Shown here: in pieces, positions 23,624 through 29,474 of the stretch
How positions within the stretch are numbered: position 1 is the first letter of the stretch
Layout of the letters: every line of letters starts with the position of its first letter
Source: a virus
Length of the DNA: 29,474 nt
IMG/VR virus record: IMGVR_UViG_3300029798_000022
Span: 1-29,474 of that record
Strand: one strand, 5' to 3'
Notes under the pieces: generated by a model
Told to the model about the DNA's origin: nothing
Seen by the model: only the letters and a program-made list of their open reading frames with translations
The model's database searches: none
Position numbers and translations under genes: made by a program

Positions 23624-23631
23624 GATTTTCC

Positions 23632-24726
23632 TTAAATAAAGTTGTCGGTACTAGCGTTAATGACTTCGTTAATCAATATGTTCTTTCTGTCGTTAGAACA
23701 CTCGTGCATACAGGTTGTTTTAGCGTTAAATTTGTCCATGTATTCTTGTGTTTCAGGGCTAAACCATAGCCTATGAAAGCTACTGTCCTTGATAGATCCT
23801 ATACATCCTGACTTATCGTAGGCTTTGTTATGACAGGCATATACATTGAGGTCTGCACCGATGACGGGTACGGTCTGCATAATGAAGCACTTGTGATAGC
23901 TTCTAGTATGAGAGTGACTACTCCCAGGAGTAATGTTGTAAGTGCTATTAACACTAAACTTTTCAGTAGTAATAGCTTGTATGTTTTTAAGTTGTTCATT
24001 AACTTCCTCTGCTATCGGTTTATGGTATTCGTAGAAATCAGGTACATACATTGGACTGAAACGCACATTTTCAACACCGCTATCTTTTAATAACTGGGTT
24101 AGTCCCCCAAGATTTTTGTAATTGTTGCGATGCACAATATAATTAACAGCCAGATCACATCCCGCATCCTTCATTCCCGCAAAACCTCTTAGATTGCGGA
24201 TGATGCTATCAAAGCTCTTTTCTGGCACATTCCTAAACCGCTTCATTTCCTCGCCATTGGTGTAATCCATTGATACACGCACCCATTTGGCTTTGGCTAA
24301 GACTTCCGCCTTTTCTTTAACTAGGTTTTGCCCGTTGGTGATGATGGATAGGTCCATCTTGAGAGCTAGTGTTAAGCGCATAAAGTCTGCTATATCAGGG
24401 TGCATCAGTGGCTCTCCACCACCACTCCATGTAATAGCTTTAGTACCCATGTTAGCTAGGTCATGCAAGATCTCAATCATCTTATCTCTAGGGATGATGT
24501 CATCTTCCTTCATGTCCTCGTGCATACCGCTAACAATATGTTCTTCTTCTCCACCGTCTTTTACCCTAAAACCAGTGCTGTACACGCAAAAGAAGCAGCC
24601 ATGATTACAAAGGTTGATTGGCTTGACCCGAACATACACAGGCGCAGTAACCTTCCCCGCCTCAAAAGAAATCAGCTTTTCTGGATGGTGAAAGATCTTA
24701 AAATCGCTATATTTGTTGCTTTTCAC
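23632..24726 (-). CDS. Radical SAM enzyme with SPASM-like C-terminal cysteines
   Basis: 364 residues. The radical SAM motif CNHGCFFC (C40, C44, C47, i.e. Cx3Cx2C) would bind the [4Fe-4S] cluster that cleaves S-adenosylmethionine, and WSGGGEPLMHP (100-110) is the GGE motif. The C-terminal cysteines C280, C298, C308, C339 and C343 resemble a SPASM/twitch auxiliary cluster domain. GTG start at 24726, with AAGGA six bases upstream, overlaps the E1-beta stop (GTGA), so the two proteins should be made together. Substrate unknown. It could act on a peptide, sugar or nucleotide. Confidence 0.88.
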   Translation of the reverse strand: MKSNKYSDFKIFHHPEKLISFEAGKVTAPVYVRVKPINLCNHGCFFCVYSTGFRVKDGGEEEHIVSGMHEDMKEDDIIPRDKMIEILHDLANMGTKAITWSGGGEPLMHPDIADFMRLTLALKMDLSIITNGQNLVKEKAEVLAKAKWVRVSMDYTNGEEMKRFRNVPEKSFDSIIRNLRGFAGMKDAGCDLAVNYIVHRNNYKNLGGLTQLLKDSGVENVRFSPMYVPDFYEYHKPIAEEVNEQLKNIQAITTEKFSVNSTYNITPGSSHSHTRSYHKCFIMQTVPVIGADLNVYACHNKAYDKSGCIGSIKDSSFHRLWFSPETQEYMDKFNAKTTCMHECSNDRKNILINEVINASTDNFI

Positions 24727-25436
24727 GCTAAATCCTTATATTCGACCAACATTACGGAATCAAAAGTCTTGCTGGCAAGGTCATAAAACACCTCAATATC
24801 ACCCTCGTCTTTGAGTTTCCACACAGGAAAACTGACCATTTTGCGTATTCCATCGGTTAAATCTTGAGTATGAGTAGCGCCTGTATAAAGAGGCTTCTTG
24901 GTATTGCCCACAATGCAACGAATAATGACTTTTGGGTGAAACTCACCATGAGAGATTTTGGCTATTTTGTCTAAATGGTTGACCATTGCATCCATTGCGT
25001 TCATTAAGAAGTCCATACGCTCAATAAAGACCACTGGGAGGTATCCCTTGAGTGATAGTCCTATTGCAAACCCCATCATCAAATTCTCTGCTACAGGCAT
25101 CTCAATAATCTGACTATCTGCCACTTCTTTTAGCGTACCTAATGCTCTGCCTTTTTTAAGACCGTAGCCAATAAAACGCACTTGAGGGTTTTGGGCTAAT
25201 TTGGTATTGGCTTTAATGAGTTCTTCTTTGTAATTCATATTTGCTTGAAAATACCAATTTTTAAAATCATCTTCGTCATACCAATTTTTTGTTTGTCCCT
25301 TACGAATTAACTTTGGTAATGGTCTATTTTTACTTGCCGTAACCTTTCCTTTTAAACTTAATAAAGGAATTTTTAATTCTTCTGCCAATTCCTTTAAATT
25401 TTTTAAAGGTTTTCTGTAAACCTTTTCTTGGCTCAT
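24723..25436 (-). CDS. HTH domain fused to E1-beta/transketolase pyrimidine-domain protein
   Basis: 237 residues from ATG 25436 (CAGAAGGA, a strong ribosome-binding site, precedes it). Residues 10-64 look like an excisionase/MerR-type helix-turn-helix (LKELAEELKIPLLSLKGKV, ending WYDEDDFKNWY). From M67 onward it is a TPP E1-beta-like pyrimidine-binding domain: PVAENLMMGFAIGLSLKGYLP (catalytic Glu117), MDFLMNAMDAMVNHLDKIAK and ATHTQDLTDGIRKMVSFPVW. The usual C-terminal transketolase domain (about 130 residues) is missing. It should pair with the E1-alpha-like protein at 25839. The in-frame HTH is odd. Confidence 0.8.
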   Translation of the reverse strand: MSQEKVYRKPLKNLKELAEELKIPLLSLKGKVTASKNRPLPKLIRKGQTKNWYDEDDFKNWYFQANMNYKEELIKANTKLAQNPQVRFIGYGLKKGRALGTLKEVADSQIIEMPVAENLMMGFAIGLSLKGYLPVVFIERMDFLMNAMDAMVNHLDKIAKISHGEFHPKVIIRCIVGNTKKPLYTGATHTQDLTDGIRKMVSFPVWKLKDEGDIEVFYDLASKTFDSVMLVEYKDLA

Positions 25437-25552
25437 TTTCTTTTCCTTCTGTACCTTCTTCTCTCTATATCTTTTTGGATAATGATTCCACCAAAGTAAA
25501 TTAAGACGGCTAAGTAAAGTGCAATTAAACATCCGTAGATAATTAAGTCCAT
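25433..25552 (-). CDS. 39-residue single-pass membrane peptide
   Basis: ATG at 25552 overlaps the stop of the 96-residue gene (TAATG), and its TGA overlaps the ATG of the E1-beta gene (ATGA), so it is locked between both neighbours. Residues about 2-25 are one hydrophobic segment (IIYGCLIALYLAVLIYFGGI), and the end is very basic (ERRRYRRKRK). It is short, but the double overlap argues for a real gene. Possibly a membrane tether or lysis-type peptide. Confidence 0.65.
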   Translation of the reverse strand: MDLIIYGCLIALYLAVLIYFGGIIIQKDIERRRYRRKRK

Positions 25553-25842
25553 TATTTCTCGTGTGCCTTTCTTAGTATTGCTTGTTCAACAGCCCTACCT
25601 AAACCACACTTAATTCCTGACCAATCTTTTTCGTAAATGCTAATCATTTCCTCATCTGTTAATTGTTCTTTTACTGGATGGGTATAGCTAACTACTGTTG
25701 GCTCTATCTTTGTATTAGTAATAGATTGATATGGGTTTACTGGATGGGTATAGAGTGGTATGTAGTTAAATACGCTATCAGGCTTGTCTATGTATAAAAC
25801 ATACTCTCCATTTTTAACCCAGCCGTATGGTTTATTGTTCAT
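25552..25842 (-). CDS. Conserved phage hypothetical with YTHPV/LTDEE motifs
   Basis: 96 residues. Contains two LYTHPV/SYTHPV copies (near residues 31 and 54) and then LTDEEMISIYEKDW ending in a helix GRAVEQAILRKAHEK. The YTHP-plus-LTDEE pattern is common in small phage proteins of unknown function. It follows E1-alpha by an ATGA overlap (stop 25839, start 25842) with AAGGATG as ribosome-binding site. It does not look like a missing part of the TPP enzyme. Confidence 0.75.
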   Translation of the reverse strand: MNNKPYGWVKNGEYVLYIDKPDSVFNYIPLYTHPVNPYQSITNTKIEPTVVSYTHPVKEQLTDEEMISIYEKDWSGIKCGLGRAVEQAILRKAHEK

Positions 25843-26456
25843 TTAACATCCTTAAAAACAATATGCTTTTTAGTGCCGTTGCCAGCATGAGGATAAGTAG
25901 GATCGTAGTTGTTGCGAATTACGCACCCTGGCAATCTAAATCTAAATTGATAAGGCAAGCGTTCCTCTAGCGTTGAATCTACGCTACGGTTGTTATCTTC
26001 AATAATGAATGTGCAAGGTAAATCATGCCCTTGGACCATCATTACCGCCTCATAAAAGTGTCCTTGCTCCTCTGCGCCATCACCTAAGAAGCACCAGACC
26101 CGATTAGAGCTGCCTTCTTCTTTAAGTGCGTAAGCTACACCCGATGCTATTGCGCAAGTGCCAGAAAGAATACTTGAAGTAAAAAAATGACGATCCCTGT
26201 CAAACACGAACATAGAGTTGCCATCAAGAATCTTTGCAAGAAGCTCATTTCTGGGAACTCCAGATAAAAGAGCATGATGATGATTGCGGTGAGTGCTAAA
26301 AATCCAATCCCCATCTTTAACCTCCTTAAACAAGTCAATTAAAAAGTCCTCATTACCACCTGATAAGTGGATAAGGTAAGGCAAATCACCCGCTTCCCAG
26401 TGAGCTGCCACTTGGTTTTCAAAATCAATAAGATCTTGTTTAGTGCAATAGTTCAT
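25839..26456 (-). CDS. TPP-binding E1-alpha-like (PP domain) subunit
   Basis: 205 residues. The thiamine-diphosphate motif is clear: FLGDGAEEQG (GDG at 125-127), a 27-residue gap, then EDNN (NN at 155-156), the GDG-x27-NN pattern of pyruvate-dehydrogenase-type alpha subunits. FSTHRNHHHALLSGVP (53-68) resembles the E1-alpha YRgHG region with active-site histidines. Usual E1-alpha proteins are 320-400 residues; this one ends about 50 residues after the NN motif, so it is a reduced PP domain. It overlaps the nuclease stop and the 96-residue gene start. With the E1-beta-like protein it should form a TPP enzyme. Confidence 0.85.
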   Translation of the reverse strand: MNYCTKQDLIDFENQVAAHWEAGDLPYLIHLSGGNEDFLIDLFKEVKDGDWIFSTHRNHHHALLSGVPRNELLAKILDGNSMFVFDRDRHFFTSSILSGTCAIASGVAYALKEEGSSNRVWCFLGDGAEEQGHFYEAVMMVQGHDLPCTFIIEDNNRSVDSTLEERLPYQFRFRLPGCVIRNNYDPTYPHAGNGTKKHIVFKDVK

Positions 26457-26890
26457 TCATACTCTTTCAAAATCGTTGCATTTTTAAAAAGCAGTCCCTT
26501 AGGCACTAAAAATGCTTTTTTCTTAGCTGTATCTCCAGTTCCAACAAATTCACGATATTCCAATTTATTCAAAAAAATGCAATTGACAATATCCATCGGC
26601 TTAATCATGGCAAAAACATTGTCATCATAAAAAGCCCAAAAATCAGCTTTAGTAGTAATCAACGCAGAAGGTTTCCCAAACATTTCAATTTCAACCACAA
26701 TGTTTCCTGTTTGATTGCTCATAGAATCGTATTTCACTTCTACAGATTTATTGATCTCTGGAATCCAGATGTCATAACCTTTAAATTTATGAATCATGCT
26801 TGCCGATTGGTATTTTTGCCTTAATCTTTTAAGCAATTTTTCCTCAATCGTAAAACCTCTTTCAAGGTCAACTGCAAAAGTATTAGACAT
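26453..26890 (-). CDS. PD-(D/E)XK family endonuclease
   Basis: 145 residues from ATG 26890, which has AGGGAT upstream; the upstream GTG start (26935) adds a short unlike segment. Core motif: KGYDIWIPEINKSVEVKYDS (37-56) gives D40, E51 and K53 in the PD-(D/E)XK arrangement. TGNIVVEIEMFGKPSALITTKADFWAFYDD (61-90) is a block seen in phage nucleases of this fold. Coming after exonuclease, annealase, SSB and RusA, it probably takes part in recombination or DNA processing. Its stop overlaps the E1-alpha start. Confidence 0.75.
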   Translation of the reverse strand: MSNTFAVDLERGFTIEEKLLKRLRQKYQSASMIHKFKGYDIWIPEINKSVEVKYDSMSNQTGNIVVEIEMFGKPSALITTKADFWAFYDDNVFAMIKPMDIVNCIFLNKLEYREFVGTGDTAKKKAFLVPKGLLFKNATILKEYE

Positions 26891-26951
26891 AGTTATCCCT
26901 ATAAATAGTGGTGAGCTGCTCAGAAAGACCCTCACCGTAGTCCACCTAACT

Positions 26952-26973
26952 ATTTGGCTAATTTACGCCAAAT
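26952..26973 (-). promoter_or_regulatory. Inverted repeat at the RusA 3' end
   Basis: A perfect 7-bp inverted repeat ATTTGGC/GCCAAAT around an 8-base loop straddles the RusA stop codon. On the minus-strand RNA it is not followed by a U-tract, so it is not a clear intrinsic terminator. It may stabilise the upstream RNA or separate RusA from the nuclease and metabolic genes. The rest of the 72-base gap also contains a GGTGAG/CTCACC inverted repeat. Confidence 0.35.
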
Positions 26974-27343
26974 TCGTATCTGAACTTACGGAGTGTTCTT
27001 CCATTCGGTCAATCATTACTACGCATCCACCACCTTTGATTGGTAAACCTCTTTCAATAGTGATTCTCTGCACGCTAACATCGTCTGTATATACGATCCC
27101 GATAAGTGCATCCAATATTGGTTTGACACAGTTATCAATGTCCATAAGTTTTTTTGAGCGTGGTCTAAGGATGATGTCAACCCATACTGGGCTATCTCCA
27201 AAGCTGGATACTCGGTATTCTTTGCAATAAGCTGCCACATCATTTTTAAAATCCCTTCCCCGTTGGCTGATAAACCTACGATGTCCACTAGCGATCCAGT
27301 AGTTATTGATTGAGGGTGGATAAGGTAGGTTTAAATGAATCAT
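26963..27343 (-). CDS. rusA: RusA-type Holliday junction resolvase
   Basis: 126 residues. Family pattern throughout: LPYPPSINNYW (6-16), RRFISQRGRDFKNDV (22-36), then MDIDNCVKPILDALIGIVYTDD (67-88), where D68, D70, the KP lysine K74 and D87/D88 correspond to the catalytic acidic residues and lysine of RusA. It resolves four-way DNA junctions formed during recombination-dependent replication. Its ATG overlaps the stop of the secreted peptide gene (TAATG). Confidence 0.93.
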   Translation of the reverse strand: MIHLNLPYPPSINNYWIASGHRRFISQRGRDFKNDVAAYCKEYRVSSFGDSPVWVDIILRPRSKKLMDIDNCVKPILDALIGIVYTDDVSVQRITIERGLPIKGGGCVVMIDRMEEHSVSSDTNLA

Positions 27344-27489
27344 TAGCAGTTAATTGGTTTAAATGGTCCTTCGGTATTGGTATCCCAACAACAGATGCCA
27401 CCTGTGTAATCACGCTCACATTTAGTAGCTGCAAACACGCTGGTTAAAAAAAGTAAAGATATTACATAAGTAATAACAAATTTTTTCAT
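27343..27489 (-). CDS. Tiny secreted Cys-containing protein
   Basis: 48 residues from ATG 27489, which has AAAAGGAG nine bases upstream; an in-frame ATG at 27534 has a weaker site and would bury the signal peptide. Residues 1-20 are a clear signal peptide (KKFVITYVISLLFLTSVFA), with likely cleavage before ATKC. The mature 27-28 residues have four cysteines, including CC, and Trp, suggesting disulfide-stabilised structure in the periplasm or outside. The stop overlaps rusA. Function unknown; a host-interaction or superinfection role is one possibility. Confidence 0.65.
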   Translation of the reverse strand: MKKFVITYVISLLFLTSVFAATKCERDYTGGICCWDTNTEGPFKPINC

Positions 27490-27598
27490 TTTTAAAACTC
27501 CTTTTGGTGGGGTACTTGCTGATTGCCTTTTCATTTCAGATAACTGGTCAATCCCGACATTGCTATCAGTAACCTAGTCAGTTGCTTTCCCCCGTAAA
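27490..27598. other. 109-base gap between SSB-like gene and secreted peptide gene
   Basis: The longest non-coding stretch in the leftward operon. A TTGACC (minus strand) is present, but no good -10 follows at 16-18 bases. No strong inverted repeat with a U-tract was seen. It may hold an unrecognised phage promoter. Confidence 0.3.
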
Positions 27599-27865
27599 CT
27601 AAAATGGCACTTCCCCGTCATCCACACGATTCAATTCTTTTGGATAAACCCCTGGATTTTGTGGTTTCCAGTTATCCTCAGACAAGCTAATTAGGCTACC
27701 TTTAGGGGTTTGCTTAGTCCAACCAGCAATCTTCAAGGTTTGACCCGCTTTATAGTCCTCTGAGAGCAATAGCGTACCCTTCCAATCAGGTGAGCGCTCA
27801 TTGGTTTTCTTTTCGTTCTGAAACAGAACACCTTTGCCCATCTGGGCGATATGACCATTAGCCAT
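27599..27865 (-). CDS. Small SSB-like protein with acidic PF tail
   Basis: 88 residues from ATG 27865; a longer start reads back into recT. The core (GVLFQNEKKTNERSPDWKGTLLL, then TLKIAGWTKQTPKGSLISLS) has the strand pattern of small phage OB-like or DUF-type single-strand-binding proteins, and it ends DDGEVPF. An acidic tail ending in Pro-Phe is the docking peptide of bacterial SSB. Overlapping the RecT gene by 8 bases and beside an exonuclease, it probably coats ssDNA during annealing. The OB fold itself is inference. Confidence 0.65.
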   Translation of the reverse strand: MANGHIAQMGKGVLFQNEKKTNERSPDWKGTLLLSEDYKAGQTLKIAGWTKQTPKGSLISLSEDNWKPQNPGVYPKELNRVDDGEVPF

Positions 27866-28682
27866 TGTGGATTTCCTTTCTAATTGCTTGGAGTTTTGAT
27901 AAGAACTTCGCTGTAGTATTGCCGTCAAATGTTTTTGTATAGGCTTCATTGACATCTCTAAACGCCTTTATCTTGGTGAACTTTTCCTCTGCGGTCATCT
28001 TGCTTGATTCATGGATCTTGGCGTGCATCTCTGCGAAACCATCAATCCAATCATCTTTACAAACATAATGCGCATACGGAACATCGTTACCAGGAACATA
28101 CATCGGCAATGCCATATCAGGGATGTCATCAGGAATAGCGGAAAGATCGACTACGCTAGGAATGACTGATCCCATGTCTTTTAATACGGTAGGCTTGACG
28201 GTCTGGGTTTCGAAGTTTTCGACTTCATCGGGTGAGTAGAACCCCGTAACAGATCCAGGGAAAACTGATCTAATCCCCTCTGAAATACAACGGCTTCTGA
28301 GCATCGCTCTGGGAAACTTTTGCCATCCGCTTCCTGGTTTAACAAGACCGATTTTGGTGGCTTGTCCAATGGTCCATGTAACCGCAAGGTTACCCCCGTT
28401 GGGATGTGAAAAAACTCCTGTAACTGATTCATCTGTGTATTCCTTCCATTCAACTTTGCCACCTGCATTTTGGAAACGGGCAAGCATCGCATCAGCCTTC
28501 AATGCTGGTCTGCCTTGGATGATGTGAAAGTCACGAGCTGCTGTTGCAGGATGTAAACCTTCCGCCTGTGCTACCGCCATCAACGCTAGAACGCTGTTGG
28601 TGTCCTTCATACCAAACAGACCAGACTTGGCTATTGCTTGTGCCATCTGCTCCATCTCGTTAAAACTGACAATGTTAGACAT
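27858..28682 (-). CDS. recT: RecT-family single-strand annealing recombinase
   Basis: 274 residues from ATG 28682, with CGGAG upstream. Recognisable RecT features are the N-terminal helix (MEQMAQAIAKSGLFGMKDTNSVLALMAVAQAEGLHPATAARDFHII), GRPALKADAMLARFQNAGG, PRAMLRSRCISEGIRSVFPG and GFYSPDEV. RecT proteins anneal complementary strands after 5'-3' resection by a partner exonuclease, here the product upstream at 28761. Overlaps the SSB-like gene downstream and a 29-codon ORF upstream. Confidence 0.92.
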   Translation of the reverse strand: MSNIVSFNEMEQMAQAIAKSGLFGMKDTNSVLALMAVAQAEGLHPATAARDFHIIQGRPALKADAMLARFQNAGGKVEWKEYTDESVTGVFSHPNGGNLAVTWTIGQATKIGLVKPGSGWQKFPRAMLRSRCISEGIRSVFPGSVTGFYSPDEVENFETQTVKPTVLKDMGSVIPSVVDLSAIPDDIPDMALPMYVPGNDVPYAHYVCKDDWIDGFAEMHAKIHESSKMTAEEKFTKIKAFRDVNEAYTKTFDGNTTAKFLSKLQAIRKEIHNG

Positions 28683-28764
28683 GAATAATCTCCGATAAGG
28701 TGTAAATAGTGTCAATGACTGAACTTACAGCCATGATCCAAACTGCTATATCAATATTGCTCAT
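28675..28764 (-). CDS. 29-codon ORF between exonuclease and recT
   Basis: ATG at 28764 overlaps the exonuclease stop (ATGA) and its TAA overlaps the recT start by 8 bases; CGGAGG lies 11 bases upstream. The 29-residue product is mostly hydrophobic with a possible membrane-spanning segment (IAVWIMAVSSVIDTIY). The tight overlaps fit the way this phage arranges genes, but a chance ORF of this length cannot be excluded. Function unknown. Confidence 0.45.
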   Translation of the reverse strand: MSNIDIAVWIMAVSSVIDTIYTLSEIIHV

Positions 28765-29474
28765 TTGACTAAGAACCTCCGAGATCCAGGGGTTTCGACC
28801 ACAAACTGCTCATAAATATCAGGCATGGCACTTTGAAAGAGTGATGATGAGAACTTCTTAGAGCTTTTAGAGGACTTCCAAGACACTAATGTCTGTCCAT
28901 CCACTGTTCTAATCTCCTGGCACTCTCCCATAAGATTACGGACAGCCACTTCAATCTGCTCCTCAGTAGCCTCAAGGTTTTTAATCTGATTCTTGACATC
29001 TCGTAACTGAGCGACAGCCAACTCAACTTGCTGTGTAGCCGTAACCACCGCATTAGAGGATGACGGGTAAATGATCTTGGTTTGCTCAATGGTTTCTGCT
29101 GGAGGAAGCGTACCCGCTTGGCAATGACCCCAAACTGTAGCCATTTTCTGTATGAGGTCATCTTTTTCTTGGTCTGAGATAGTAAATTCAAAGGTATGAA
29201 ACTCTTGACCACCAAATAAAACAGCCAAAAAGATCCGATTAACATTGTGGCAAGCAGCTTCGTGGACAAGTTGTGCGTAATCAGCATCAGGAATCCGATT
29301 GGTATCGGGATCAAACTTAGAGCGAACTGCTGCGTTGTAGTTTTTAGCCTCAACAAGCACACCACCATCAGCACTAATGAAATCAAAATGAGATTTAAAC
29401 CAAGTATGCTTTGAATGGGTAATCGAATAATCAGCATCTTTTAACTCCATCTTTAAACGATCTTGAGCCAGCTT
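28761..29474 (-). CDS. YqaJ/lambda-type exonuclease (5' partial)
   Basis: The frame stays open to the window edge, so the N-terminus is missing; 237 codons are visible. FKSHFDFISADGGVLVEAKNY holds the D and E-x-K of the PD-(D/E)XK core of YqaJ/lambda exonucleases. DADYAQLVHEAACHNVNRIFLAVLFGG matches the Q-containing helix and following strand of this family. The later part is a coiled-coil (QVELAVAQLRDVKNQIKNL) and a basic end. It resects double-strand ends to feed RecT, which is encoded just downstream. Confidence 0.88.
   Translation of the reverse strand, partial: KLAQDRLKMELKDADYSITHSKHTWFKSHFDFISADGGVLVEAKNYNAAVRSKFDPDTNRIPDADYAQLVHEAACHNVNRIFLAVLFGGQEFHTFEFTISDQEKDDLIQKMATVWGHCQAGTLPPAETIEQTKIIYPSSSNAVVTATQQVELAVAQLRDVKNQIKNLEATEEQIEVAVRNLMGECQEIRTVDGQTLVSWKSSKSSKKFSSSLFQSAMPDIYEQFVVETPGSRRFLVK

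Noticed and set aside
24287-24786. Plus-strand frames of 105 and 107 codons opposite the radical SAM gene
   Set aside because: Mirror the cysteine- and leucine-rich radical SAM codons; no ribosome-binding sites.
28181-28492. 103-codon frame on the same strand within recT
   Set aside because: Out of frame with a strongly recognised RecT protein and without its own features.
1-29474. CRISPR arrays, tRNA genes, IS elements and attachment sites
   Set aside because: None seen on reading: no regular direct repeats with spacers, no tRNA T-arm consensus in cloverleaf context, no transposase or integrase.

Overview
The window looks like about 29.5 kb of a tailed double-stranded DNA phage genome, cut at both ends. 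A large terminase, portal, HK97-type major capsid protein, head-tail adaptor, P22 gp10-like stabilisation protein and a block of large internal (ejection) proteins are present. There is no tape-measure protein, tail tube or sheath, so a short-tailed (podovirus-like) virion is the best reading. The host must be Gram-negative, because the lysis cassette has an inner-membrane spanin and an embedded outer-membrane lipoprotein spanin. A freshwater betaproteobacterial host is my impression from overall protein style and moderate GC, and is inference only. No integrase, repressor, DNA polymerase, tRNA, IS element or CRISPR array was seen.

Layout. Positions 1-22860 are on the plus strand. They hold the end of an unknown gene, a family-2-type glycosyltransferase, terL, two small genes and the portal (to 5190). 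A small-gene and hairpin region with two 13-codon polybasic ORFs and a promoter follows (5191-5678). Next come scaffold-like genes and the capsid gene (5679-7970), small beta-rich head genes, the adaptor and the gp10-like protein (7983-12104), and fibre genes interrupted by an HNH endonuclease (12105-14746). After these are small genes and four ejection-type proteins (14748-20511), then small genes and a lysis cassette of candidate holin, SAR endolysin, Rz, nested Rz1 and a DUF2061 membrane protein (20508-22860). Most plus-strand genes abut or overlap by 1-4 bases.

Positions 22844-29474 are on the minus strand and converge on the lysis cassette with a 17-base tail-to-tail overlap. Read in the direction of transcription (right to left), this operon holds a YqaJ/lambda-type exonuclease (cut by the window edge), a 29-codon ORF, a RecT-type annealase and an SSB-like protein ending in an acidic PF tail. 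Then come a tiny secreted Cys peptide, RusA and a PD-(D/E)XK nuclease. The last part is an unusual metabolic cassette: a thiamine-diphosphate (TPP) E1-alpha-like subunit, a small conserved protein, a 39-residue membrane peptide, an HTH-fused E1-beta-like subunit, a radical SAM protein with extra C-terminal cysteines, and a GT-A glycosyltransferase.

The most noteworthy system is that last cassette (22844-26456). From the nuclease through E1-alpha, E1-beta and radical SAM, start and stop codons overlap (ATGA, TAATG or GTGA), so these genes should be translationally coupled. I infer a phage-encoded pathway that builds or transfers a carbon or sugar unit, possibly for host-surface or nucleic-acid modification. 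The product is not determinable from sequence. Secondary points of interest are the twin polybasic mini-ORFs, a hairpin that can mask the ribosome-binding site of the HNH gene, a C1q-like fibre tip, and a repeated N-terminal module in two consecutive ejection proteins.
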